From: Deinococcus gobiensis I-0
GTDB taxonomy: Bacteria > Deinococcota > Deinococci > Deinococcales > Deinococcaceae
DNA: 64,000 nt
NCBI RefSeq assembly: GCF_000252445.1
Contig: NC_017791.1
Span: 360,525 to 424,524, forward strand
Reading direction: 5' to 3'
Shown here: positions 17,635-25,297 of the stretch, piece after piece
How the letters are laid out: every line of letters begins with the position of its first letter
Position numbering within the stretch: position 1 is the first letter of the stretch
Made by a program: the position numbers and the translations under genes
The notes under the pieces: generated by a model
Told to the model about the DNA's origin: nothing
What the model saw: only the letters and a program-made list of their open reading frames with translations
The model's database searches: none

Positions 17635-18354
17635 TTAGACCGCTTCCCAGGTGGGGCTGGCGTCGTTCAGGTTGGCCGCCCACAGGCCGCCCGAGAGCCC
17701 GGCGGCGTGCTCGGTGGTCATGGTCTGCATGGGACCCTGTCCGCGCTTGCCCACGCCGACGTTCACGGTCGCCATCAGGGCCAGCCCGTCCGGGTAGACC
17801 CACAGCACGCGCTCGACGTTGTTCGGGCTCTTCTTGAGGCCCTTGAGCCACAGGCGCTTGGCCACCGGGTTGTCCAGGCCCGCCAGGGTGCGGATCGTCG
17901 CCGTGAGGTCCTTACCGTTGACCACGCGGATCGGCGTGCCGCGGCCGTGCACCTGCTTGGTTTCTTCGTTGTCGGCCAGCTGCGGCGTGACCGCCTCGGC
18001 GGTGGGGATTTCGAGCAGGTTGGTGTAGGTGGCCGCCGTGCCGGCCGGCACGGCAGCGGGGGCGGCCACGATGGCGACCGCTTCGCCGTCGGCGTCGGCG
18101 GTCACGTCGGCGGCCGTGGTGATCAGGACGCCGTTGGCGAACTCCAGCACGGTGCCGCTGGGGATGAAGATGCCCGCACCGGTCAGGGTCGCGGTCACGG
18201 CCGCCTTGGCGATGGCCCCGGTGGTGATGCTGGCCCCAACGATCAGCACACCCGTCAGCGGCACGAGGTAGGCGGTCACGTCGGTGGCGCTGTAGGTCTT
18301 GGGCGTCTTATCGACCGGGTTGGTGGTGGGCAGGTTCGCGGGAGGATTCGTCAC
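17635..18354 (-). CDS. Major tail protein
   Basis: 239 aa from a GTG with AAGGAG upstream. It is Ala/Thr/Val-rich and beta-dominated, with few charged residues in the N-terminal half, and it lies directly between the tail terminator candidate and the tail chaperones. These are the usual features of a siphophage tail tube subunit. Residues about 40-130 contain a low-charge insert that could be an Ig-like or decoration domain. The call is by composition, size and gene order. Confidence 0.65.
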   Translation of the reverse strand: MTNPPANLPTTNPVDKTPKTYSATDVTAYLVPLTGVLIVGASITTGAIAKAAVTATLTGAGIFIPSGTVLEFANGVLITTAADVTADADGEAVAIVAAPAAVPAGTAATYTNLLEIPTAEAVTPQLADNEETKQVHGRGTPIRVVNGKDLTATIRTLAGLDNPVAKRLWLKGLKKSPNNVERVLWVYPDGLALMATVNVGVGKRGQGPMQTMTTEHAAGLSGGLWAANLNDASPTWEAV

Positions 18355-18355
18355 G

Positions 18356-18787
18356 TCAGGACTCCTTGGGCATGGGGGCGAGGGACTGGATATAGGTCAG
18401 CGCGAGGCGCTGACCCCCGTAATGGGTGCGGCTGTTGCTGGCGTAGGTGACGGGGGCGGCGTCGGCCAGGCGCAGGGACTGGAGGCGCAGGCGCGGCCAG
18501 CGGTCCACCTCGGTCGTGGCGCGGCGGCGCAGATTCGAGAGCACGAGTTCGACCTGATCACGGCCCGCCATCGTCGGCAGGCCGTTGTAGACCATGACGA
18601 GCACGAGACGGCGGCGCTCCTGGTAGCCGTGGCCCTGGCGCACGAGGCTGTCGCTCGTCTCGCTCACCACCGCGTAGAGCGTCCCGGCAGCGGGCAGGGG
18701 GTTGGGCAGCAGGTGGCTGGCCACCGCGCCCGCCTCGTCGCGGGCGAGCTTCAGGCCCAGGTCGAGGAGTAGCTGGTCGAGGGTCAA
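18356..18787 (-). CDS. Tail terminator / minor tail protein
   Basis: 143 aa. The start is a TTG at 18787 with GGAGG 9 nt upstream. It has the size and mixed alpha/beta character of tail terminator (gpU-like) proteins and lies just before the major tail protein. A central segment with RRRLVLVMVYNG-like strands resembles that fold. The assignment is positional. Confidence 0.5.
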   Translation of the reverse strand: MTLDQLLLDLGLKLARDEAGAVASHLLPNPLPAAGTLYAVVSETSDSLVRQGHGYQERRRLVLVMVYNGLPTMAGRDQVELVLSNLRRRATTEVDRWPRLRLQSLRLADAAPVTYASNSRTHYGGQRLALTYIQSLAPMPKES

Positions 18788-18817
18788 GGGGATGGACCTC
18801 CGGGCATGGATTTCACC

Positions 18818-19243
18818 TCACTGCTGCGCTCGGGCGCGCAGCCGGTCGTGCAGTTCCTCGTCGCCGAGGGCCTTGCTAAGCCACGGCCGCGCGCCGTGAG
18901 CGGTCTGCCGAGAGACGGGCGAGCTGGGCGGCTCGGGGTATTCGAGCGCCCAGGCCTCCACCGGCACGGGGGCCACGCTGTTGAGCGCGCCGACGTCGTA
19001 GAGGGAGGGACCGACCTGCTCGGCACCGATGCAGGCCAGCAGGTCGCCGGACTGCTCGGCCGGGTACTCGCCGGGCAGGCTGGACGGGTTGGGGAGGTCG
19101 GGGTGCTGGATGCCCGAGCCGGGGCCGGAGAGCTTCTCGCGCAGGAAGTCGCGAGCCTCCTCCGCGACCTCGCGCACCACGGGGTCGCAGTGCCGCGCCA
19201 GCAGCTCGTGCAGGTCAGGGGCCAGCGTCAGGTGGTTCGCCAT
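18818..19243 (-). CDS. Head-tail joining protein, HK97 gp10-like position
   Basis: 141 aa from the ATG at 19243 (AGGAGATC upstream; an ATG 19 codons earlier lacks support). The N-terminal helix (DLHELLARHCDPVVREVAEEARDFL region) followed by a proline-rich loop is typical of HK97 gp10-type neck proteins. It lies between the connectors and the tail terminator. Its 5' end overlaps the 56-aa gene by 29 nt. Confidence 0.55.
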   Translation of the reverse strand: MANHLTLAPDLHELLARHCDPVVREVAEEARDFLREKLSGPGSGIQHPDLPNPSSLPGEYPAEQSGDLLACIGAEQVGPSLYDVGALNSVAPVPVEAWALEYPEPPSSPVSRQTAHGARPWLSKALGDEELHDRLRARAQQ

Positions 19244-19385
19244 CCGGATCTCCTCGCCGGCGCAGGCCTCGCTCCAGCAAGGGCAGGACCACGCGCTCAA
19301 AGCCGGCCGTGCAGGCCTCCAGGCGGTGCAGCGCCGCGTCCAGGCCTTCGAGCGCTCGCAGGTCGTCGGGTTGGGTATCGGGCAT
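19215..19385 (-). CDS. Very small phage protein in the connector block
   Basis: 56 aa from the ATG at 19385, with GAGGGGGA upstream. It is a single predicted amphipathic helix with charged ends (LEGLDAALHRLEAC region). It starts at the last base of the preceding gene's stop region and overlaps the next gene, as expected for a translationally coupled small protein. Function unknown. Confidence 0.45.
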   Translation of the reverse strand: MPDTQPDDLRALEGLDAALHRLEACTAGFERVVLPLLERGLRRRGDPDGEPPDAGP

Positions 19386-19858
19386 CAGGTCCCCCTCAGC
19401 GCGTCGGGTGCCTGGCACACGCACGTCCAGGCGACGCGCTGGGTGCCCATGTCCTCAATGTCGGCCACCGGCACGAGCAGTAGCGGCGTCGGCAGCTCAC
19501 CGCCGTACACCTGGAGCAGCAGCCCCGGCGTGTCCAGCGGGGCCGACCAGTGGACCACGATCTCCCAGGTCGGCGTGCCCAGCGCCACCCCGGCCGCCGC
19601 GCGGTCCTGGGCGTCAAGCTGGTAGGCGATGCAGGGATAGTCACCCAGCGCCTCACCCATGCCCGGCTGCTCGGGCGTGGGGTCGGGGGTACTCGGCGTG
19701 ATCGGGTTGCCGTCGAGGTCGAGATCGGGCGGCGGGGGGCCGTCCTGGACCGTGGTGCCGGCCTGCGAGCGGAACACCTTCACGCGCTGGCCGACTGCCG
19801 GGTAGACCTTCTCCAGCGCCGGGCGGCCGATCTGCTGGATGCGCGCCGTGGTGATCAC
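19385..19858 (-). CDS. Head closure / connector protein
   Basis: 157 aa from a GTG at 19858, which overlaps the stop of the preceding gene. It has a helical N-terminus, a proline-rich middle (PDPTPEQPG region) and a beta-rich C-terminus. Size and place between the adaptor and gp10-like genes suggest a head closure or minor capsid protein. No diagnostic motif. Confidence 0.45.
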   Translation of the reverse strand: MITTARIQQIGRPALEKVYPAVGQRVKVFRSQAGTTVQDGPPPPDLDLDGNPITPSTPDPTPEQPGMGEALGDYPCIAYQLDAQDRAAAGVALGTPTWEIVVHWSAPLDTPGLLLQVYGGELPTPLLLVPVADIEDMGTQRVAWTCVCQAPDALRGT

Positions 19859-20259
19859 CAGCGCCTCCGGGGCCGGGTGAATACCTCGACCTGATCCTCC
19901 TGACCGTCCCCCACCCCCGCGTCGGCCAGGTGCCCCTGCGCCAGCGCCAGGAAGTTCGGCAGGGTCGTGGCCGCGCCGGTGACCTTCCCGAGCTTGAACT
20001 TCAGCGGCCCGATCTCGACCGCTTCCACGCTCTGCTCACCCACACTGACCAGACCATTCCCCGCCAGGACGCTCATGGCGTAGGCCGCTGCCGCGAGCTT
20101 CAGGTCCTGGAGCGCGCCCGCCGAGGGCACCAGTTCCGCGCGCTCGACCTGGCGCGTCACCCAGTGGTTCCCGCGCCCCGTCGCCCCCGACACGTCCGCC
20201 GGCAGCGTCAGGCCTGCGCCGTAGGCCCGCACGTCGGGCTCCGAGGCGTAGACCGTCAT
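19855..20259 (-). CDS. Head-tail adaptor protein
   Basis: 134 aa. The opening MTVYASEPDVRAYG followed by a helical core fits the head-tail connector (gp6-like or gp36-like) class of small adaptor proteins found just after the capsid gene. It overlaps the next gene by 4 nt. The exact subfamily could not be decided. Confidence 0.5.
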   Translation of the reverse strand: MTVYASEPDVRAYGAGLTLPADVSGATGRGNHWVTRQVERAELVPSAGALQDLKLAAAAYAMSVLAGNGLVSVGEQSVEAVEIGPLKFKLGKVTGAATTLPNFLALAQGHLADAGVGDGQEDQVEVFTRPRRRW

Positions 20260-20260
20260 C

Positions 20261-21076
20261 TCAGGTGCTGACCTGAGACGCCGTGTCCCCCTCGGTGCCC
20301 GCCGTCGCCGTGGGATCGGTCACCGGCCCCACCGGCTGCTGCTGGCTCGCCGGCAGCTGCTCATCGCCCTCCAGCGCAGGCGGCTGGTCCACGACCTCGG
20401 CTGGCTGCACGTTCTGCACCTGCACGGTGGTCCCAGCGTCCGGCTCCGGCTCGCGGTCGCGGAACTCGATCACCTCGGCCGCCTCCTCGTCGGTCATGCC
20501 GAAGGCCACCAGATCCTCGGCCGTATACCGGGCGAGCTGTTCCTCGGCGCGGATGCCCAGCTCGCCCAGCCGGATCATGTGCGGGTAGTTCTCGGCGAAC
20601 GGCACGCCCAGCAGGCCGTCGCGGTGCGCCTGGATGACCCGCGCGCCGCTCTCACCCACGTCGGGGATCTCGGCCAGTTCGTCCTCGTCGAGGTCCTCGA
20701 TGCTGGCCTCGGTGGTGTAGCCAGAAGCCACGAGCGCACCCTGGTAGGGGAAGTCCGCCAGCAGCTGCACCTGCCCCTCGGCGCGCAGGGCGACCTCGCG
20801 CTCGACGGCCACCCGGACCTTCCCGGAATCCGACTTGCTCAGGCCGGTGCGGTCGGCGATCTCGGCCACGGTCGCGCCGTTCAGGTCGTCGAGCGTCGTG
20901 AGGTTCGCCTCGACCAGCACCCTCCGGACGCGGTCGCTCACGAACCTGCGCGGCAGGGCGAAGCCAGCGATGGCATCGGCCTTCGCCTGATAGACCATCG
21001 CGGTCGCGTCCTCGCCGACCATCTCGCGGGCCAGCACCTTGTTCCGGTAGTGGCGCCGCAGTGTTCCTACTCCCAT
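20261..21076 (-). CDS. Helix-hairpin-helix protein next to the capsid gene
   Basis: 271 aa with GGAGGTGAGG before the ATG. Two segments look like helix-hairpin-helix DNA-binding units: residues about 62-85 (LTTLDDLNGATVAEIADRTGLS) and about 125-145 (DLDEDELAEIPDVGESGA). A third, weaker unit lies near residues 175-200. The last 60 residues are disordered and Gln/Pro-rich. Such motifs are unusual in a head-block gene; a role in contacting packaged DNA or in the neck is possible. No family name is assigned. Confidence 0.6.
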   Translation of the reverse strand: MGVGTLRRHYRNKVLAREMVGEDATAMVYQAKADAIAGFALPRRFVSDRVRRVLVEANLTTLDDLNGATVAEIADRTGLSKSDSGKVRVAVEREVALRAEGQVQLLADFPYQGALVASGYTTEASIEDLDEDELAEIPDVGESGARVIQAHRDGLLGVPFAENYPHMIRLGELGIRAEEQLARYTAEDLVAFGMTDEEAAEVIEFRDREPEPDAGTTVQVQNVQPAEVVDQPPALEGDEQLPASQQQPVGPVTDPTATAGTEGDTASQVST

Positions 21077-21136
21077 CTCCTCACCTCCTGGGGTGGGGGT
21101 TCAGCACAGGACACGGCCCCCACTGGGGGTCGGACC

Positions 21137-22039
21137 TTACTTGCTGATGATCTTGGCGACGCCCGACTTGTTGCTGCCGGGCATGCGCTTGTAGCGGTGG
21201 GCGAGCCAGTAGATGTGCACGGCCGCCACGGTGCTGTCGCTGAGAATGTCCTTGTCGGTCTGCACGGTGAAATCGCCGTTGTACCAGAACAGCATGCTGT
21301 TCTCGCGCGCCAGGATCGTCTCGTAGCGGCGGGTGGTCTCGTCGCCCGGCGTGTCCAGGTAGGTCAGCTTGTCGCTCAGGGTGTACGGCACGCCCACGAA
21401 GCGGCGCTGGCCCTGGCCCACGATGGCGTCGCTCACGAGCGGCTTGCCGTCAGCGTCCTTGAGCAGTTCCACGTCGGCGCCCACCTTCGAGTGCATGGCC
21501 GTGCTGGCCACGGTCTGCCCTTCGTCGCCCCACAGGTACTTCGCGCGCACCATCGCGTCGTAGACCATCGTGCTCTTCCCATCAATGGGGTTGGCCACGA
21601 GGTCGAGCACCAGGTCGGTGCTGCGGGCGGCGTCGATCAGGGCCTTGTCGGCGCGGCGGAACACGGCCTCGCGGATCTGGCGCGCGGCCTCGGCGTAGGG
21701 ATCGGCGTAGGCGGCCGCCATGCGTGCCCATTCGGTGATCTCGAAGGCCTTGCCCGAGTGGTGGACCTTCGCCTGCTCACCGCTCATGGTGAGCTTGGCC
21801 GGGGTCAGTGCCGGCAGCGCGCCGTCGCCGCCCTCGTCGTCGGCCAGGTCTTCGAGTTCACCGATGTTCCCGAAGTAGGGCACGGTGATGGTGTCGCCGC
21901 CACGGGCGTCGCTGCCCAGCGTGCCGTTCACCTTCACGGCGTTGGTGTTCCACAGGGCGTTGTTGCCGCTGAAGGCGCCCCGGATGGCGTCTTCGAGCAG
22001 CTCGGGGATGATCACGTCTTTCTTGCGGGTTACGGGCAT
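21137..22039 (-). CDS. Major capsid protein
   Basis: 300 aa, with AGGAGGACCC directly upstream of the ATG. Composition and pattern fit a coat protein: an N-terminal helix (PELLEDAIRGAFSGNN), a glycine-rich loop followed by TITVPYFGNIGE, and a helical spine (YAEAARQIREAVFRRADKALIDAA). The gene lies after the protease/scaffold gene, in the standard order portal, protease, scaffold, coat. An HK97-like fold is assumed from the family, not shown. Confidence 0.75.
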   Translation of the reverse strand: MPVTRKKDVIIPELLEDAIRGAFSGNNALWNTNAVKVNGTLGSDARGGDTITVPYFGNIGELEDLADDEGGDGALPALTPAKLTMSGEQAKVHHSGKAFEITEWARMAAAYADPYAEAARQIREAVFRRADKALIDAARSTDLVLDLVANPIDGKSTMVYDAMVRAKYLWGDEGQTVASTAMHSKVGADVELLKDADGKPLVSDAIVGQGQRRFVGVPYTLSDKLTYLDTPGDETTRRYETILARENSMLFWYNGDFTVQTDKDILSDSTVAAVHIYWLAHRYKRMPGSNKSGVAKIISK

Positions 22040-22145
22040 GGGTCCTCCTGGGACACGAGAGGGCGAAGGGGCTCAGGGCGGCACGAGAACGCCCCCAGGC
22101 ACAGGACCAGGGGGCAGGGCGGGCAGCGCGCGTCAGGCCAGGGCC

Positions 22146-22709
22146 TTAGCCGGTGCGCTTCTGGTGGTCGGCGCGCATCCGGTCGTAGGTCGCCTTGTCG
22201 CTGAAGTGCAGGTTGTGCTTCTCCGAGCCGTCCATCTCGGCCCAGGTCTTCCCGTTGAACTTCAGCGGCTCGCCAGCCGGAGCACTGTCGCCCAGGTCCT
22301 CGCCAGGGGTGACCGGGGGCGTGGCCGCCGGCGCCGCCAGCTGGGCGATCACGGGCGCGTGCTCCAGGTAGGCCTCCAGGGCCTCCGGGGTCTGCCCAGC
22401 CGCCCACGTCTCCAGCGCGGGCGTGAGCTTCTTGTCGGCCTTGCCCCGGGCGATCAGGCCGCTGAGCTTCGTGGTGCGGGTCTCGTCTTCGAGTTCCTTG
22501 ATGCGCACGTTGGCCGCGCCGAGCTGCACGGCAGCCTGCGCATTCGCGGCCACGACGCCCAGGGCGGCCTGCACTTCGGTCTGCCCGGTCGCGCTGAGCA
22601 GCTGCTGGCGCAGAGACGCGCTCTCGGCGAGACGGCTGTTCAGGGCCTGGAGGGCCTCGGCTTCGGTGGCGGTGGCCGCCAGGTTCAGGGCGGTGAGCAG
22701 GGTACGCAT
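22146..22709 (-). CDS. Nested scaffold protein (internal in-frame start)
   Basis: 187 aa, identical to the C-terminal part of the protease/scaffold gene. An ATG at 22709 (codon 270) is preceded by AAGGAGG with a 7-nt gap, a stronger ribosome site than most in the window. The site is encoded by the protease reading frame (codons for VQGGQT). Phage Mu (I/Z) and lambda (C/Nu3) make scaffolds in the same way from an internal start in the protease gene. The product is helical, with a short C-terminal coat-binding-like basic tail (DHQKRTG). Confidence 0.7.
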   Translation of the reverse strand: MRTLLTALNLAATATEAEALQALNSRLAESASLRQQLLSATGQTEVQAALGVVAANAQAAVQLGAANVRIKELEDETRTTKLSGLIARGKADKKLTPALETWAAGQTPEALEAYLEHAPVIAQLAAPAATPPVTPGEDLGDSAPAGEPLKFNGKTWAEMDGSEKHNLHFSDKATYDRMRADHQKRTG

Positions 22710-23516
22710 GGTCTGTCCTCCTTGGACGGGGGTGTAGGTGCGGATGACCTCGGTGGCGTCAGGCCCCAGGGTCACGCTGGTGCCCAGCACGGTGTACGGC
22801 ACGCTCCAGAGCGTGCCCAGGTGCTCGAACACCGCGTAGTCGTTGAAGACCTCGAACAGCCAGGCCTCGCGGTAGCGCTCGCGGATGGCCGCATTCAGCA
22901 GGCCGTACAGGCTGTCCAGGCTTACGCTGGCGCGCACGTCGGGGCTGCGGTGGTCACGCACGTTGGCGGCCACCAGCGGCACCTGGTCGAAGGTCGCGGG
23001 CAGGTTGGTCAGGGCGATGTTCCACAGACGCGTGATCTCGCCCGTGGTGTCGGCGTCGAGCGCGGGGCTGAAGTACCGCCACTCCTTGTCGCGGATGGCC
23101 TGCTCGGCCGCCGGCGTCCAGCGGATGTTCACCGCCCAAAGCCCATCGGCGCGCAGCTCCAGCCGGAACCACCCGGCCGCCTTCCCCTTGTCCGGTGCGC
23201 CGGCCTCGGCCCAGAAGGCGTGGTCGTAGTCGAAGAAGAGATCGTTGCCGTATTCCTCGGCGGCGGCCATGCACAGCTCGCCGCTGCGCGCGGTGAACTG
23301 GAAGGTCCCGTAGACCGTCTCGACCGGGCCGTAGCCCCAGATCCGGAACTCGGTGGGCGGGTCGCCGCTGCCGATGGGGATGGTGACGTTCAGCCGGGTG
23401 GGCCGCGAGGGGCGCGCTGGGGCGCTGAGCAGGTAGTCGGGGCTGGCACGGGGCCGCAGGGCGGCCAGGGCGCAGCCGGTGAGCAGCAGCGCGGCGGTCT
23501 GGAAGAGCTTCTTCAT
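22146..23516 (-). CDS. Prohead protease / scaffold fusion, Mu I-like
   Basis: 456 aa, AGGAGGAACC before the ATG. Residues about 40-190 match the phage Mu I protease pattern: FFDYDHAFW, then GKAAGWFRLELRADGLWAV, WTPAAEQAIRDKEWRYFSPA and ALTNLPA. The C-terminal half (from residue 270) is a long Ala/Leu/Glu-rich helical segment, as in capsid scaffolds. The protease should cleave itself, the scaffold and perhaps the coat during head maturation. A nested start for the scaffold alone is described separately. The N-terminal 20 residues look oddly like a signal peptide. Confidence 0.78.
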   Translation of the reverse strand: MKKLFQTAALLLTGCALAALRPRASPDYLLSAPARPSRPTRLNVTIPIGSGDPPTEFRIWGYGPVETVYGTFQFTARSGELCMAAAEEYGNDLFFDYDHAFWAEAGAPDKGKAAGWFRLELRADGLWAVNIRWTPAAEQAIRDKEWRYFSPALDADTTGEITRLWNIALTNLPATFDQVPLVAANVRDHRSPDVRASVSLDSLYGLLNAAIRERYREAWLFEVFNDYAVFEHLGTLWSVPYTVLGTSVTLGPDATEVIRTYTPVQGGQTMRTLLTALNLAATATEAEALQALNSRLAESASLRQQLLSATGQTEVQAALGVVAANAQAAVQLGAANVRIKELEDETRTTKLSGLIARGKADKKLTPALETWAAGQTPEALEAYLEHAPVIAQLAAPAATPPVTPGEDLGDSAPAGEPLKFNGKTWAEMDGSEKHNLHFSDKATYDRMRADHQKRTG

Positions 23517-25294
23517 GGTTCCTCCTGGGGCGGCAGTCGGCCCCGGTGCTGGTCACTGCCGAGCGAGAAGGCGTAGTGCTCCGGCCCGATCCACACCTGC
23601 ACCTCGCCGAACGTCGTCTCAACGGGCGTGAGCCGGTGCAGGGGCGTCGGGGCGTTGGCCGCGAGGTAGGCCAGCGTGATGTGCGGCGTGAAGCCGTGCA
23701 GCTCGCTCGCCTGGAGGTCGCTGAAGTGGTCCACCGTCTCCAGCAGCCGCTCGCGCAGGCCCAGCAGCTGCGGGCTGTCCACCGTGGCCAGCAGGGCATC
23801 CTTCTCCGGCAGGCTGAACCGGCCGAGACCATTGATGCTGGCCGGCAGGCTGTCCACCGGCCAGTGCTCGGCGAAGGCAGCCACCCCGTCGAGCAGGCCC
23901 TGGAGCTGCACGGGGCTCAGCTCGTCGGTCTTCCCAAAGAAGGCCAGGGTGAGGTGCAGCTGGTCGGGCGACTCCCCGCCTTCGAGCGTGAGGGCCTGGG
24001 CGACCTCCGGGCTGGGCACGAGGCAGGCGATCACGCCGGCCGGGACCTTGCTGGGCCGCGCGGCCAGGCGCACGCTGGTCTTGGTGGCCGGTGCTGGTGC
24101 CGGGGCTTTTGGTGCCGGTGGTGGCTCGGGGGCACGCTGCAACCCGAAGCGCTCGATGAGCGGGTCGATGTCCAGGCCCAGGTCCTGGAGCTTGCGCAGC
24201 GCGTCGCCCGCCGTGTTCATGGTGCCGGCCAGTTCCTTCAGGTCAGTGGGGGGCGTGGTGTCCCACTTGGGCCAGGGGCTGATGCGGCGGTCGCCGAAGT
24301 TGAATTCGGTCCACCAGGCCCACTGCTGCGCGCGCATGGTGGTGCTCAGGCTCTCGCCGTCGCTCCGGATCAGGTCCAGGCGCACCGTGTTGTGCACGTC
24401 GGCCGCCGCGAGGGAGGCCCCCTGCACCTTGCTCGTGAGGTTCTGCCCGGCGACCGCGATGGCCATGCCGCTGTCCGCGAGGTCGATCTGCGCCCTGAAG
24501 TTCGTCCAGGTGTTCGCCGTCGCCTCGACGAGCTTCATGTCGTAGCCGGGCGGCAGGGCGATGGCCGTGTCGGTGCCCAGGTCGGAGAGGTCGGCGGCCA
24601 GGGCCTTGCGCGCTTCCTTCGTCGCTTCCTTCGGGGCGCTGCCGACCTTGATCGGCTTGCCGTGCTGCTCGCTGTAGCTCGCCCAGTCCTGGGTGGCGTA
24701 GGTCTTCAGCAGCCACCACATGGCGCACGAGCGCCACGCGCCCTGTGCCCAGGGCCGGTTCAGGCCGTAGGGCGCGTACAGCACCCATTTCCCGTCACCG
24801 GGCGTGAAGGGCACCTCGCCGTCGGCGGTGGTCAACCACCACTCGCGCTTCTGCCCGTCCCAGCGCAAGTATCTGGGGTGCCAGAACTTCAGGACCGGCA
24901 CCATGCGGCCGCTGATCCGGTTCTCGGTCCAGACGAGTTCGCCAGGGCCAAGGCCGAAGAAGATCCCCCAACGCAGCACCTGGTCGAGTTCGCTTTCGGG
25001 GTTGGCCGTCCACCAGTCGGCTTCGCTGGCCTTGATCAGGGGGGTGCGGCGGGCCGCCCCCTCGGCGGGATCGAAGCGGAAGGGCAGGCCGAGCAGCCCC
25101 TTCACGCGGGTGCCCAGGGCGCCCATGATGCGGTCGTCGGCGAGCAGGGCGTCGCACAGGTCCGCCGCGAGGCGCAGGCCCCCGCCCTCGGCCCGCAGGA
25201 ACGTGGCGCGTACCCGGTCAGGCGTCCAGGCCGTGAATACACGCTCGCTGGGCGCGAGGTGCTCGACCTTCTCCAACTTCGCTTTCCCGACCAT
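23513..25294 (-). CDS. Portal protein (DUF935/Mu gp29-like) fused to a 2H phosphoesterase
   Basis: 593 aa, GGAGGTGATCT before the ATG. Residues 1-410 fit DUF935-type portals (DRIMGALGTRVKGLLGLPF, then FWHPRYLRWDG and QDWASYSEQHGKPI). A Pro/Ala linker at about 415-435 leads to a 2H phosphoesterase (LigT/2'-5' RNA ligase-like) domain at about 437-593. It carries both hallmark motifs, HLT (H447, T449) and HIT (H538, T540), each inside a hydrophobic strand. The portal forms the DNA entry ring; the 2H domain could cleave a cyclic or 2'-5'-linked nucleotide. Whether it is cut off during maturation is unknown. Confidence 0.85.
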   Translation of the reverse strand: MVGKAKLEKVEHLAPSERVFTAWTPDRVRATFLRAEGGGLRLAADLCDALLADDRIMGALGTRVKGLLGLPFRFDPAEGAARRTPLIKASEADWWTANPESELDQVLRWGIFFGLGPGELVWTENRISGRMVPVLKFWHPRYLRWDGQKREWWLTTADGEVPFTPGDGKWVLYAPYGLNRPWAQGAWRSCAMWWLLKTYATQDWASYSEQHGKPIKVGSAPKEATKEARKALAADLSDLGTDTAIALPPGYDMKLVEATANTWTNFRAQIDLADSGMAIAVAGQNLTSKVQGASLAAADVHNTVRLDLIRSDGESLSTTMRAQQWAWWTEFNFGDRRISPWPKWDTTPPTDLKELAGTMNTAGDALRKLQDLGLDIDPLIERFGLQRAPEPPPAPKAPAPAPATKTSVRLAARPSKVPAGVIACLVPSPEVAQALTLEGGESPDQLHLTLAFFGKTDELSPVQLQGLLDGVAAFAEHWPVDSLPASINGLGRFSLPEKDALLATVDSPQLLGLRERLLETVDHFSDLQASELHGFTPHITLAYLAANAPTPLHRLTPVETTFGEVQVWIGPEHYAFSLGSDQHRGRLPPQEEP

Positions 25295-25297
25295 AGA

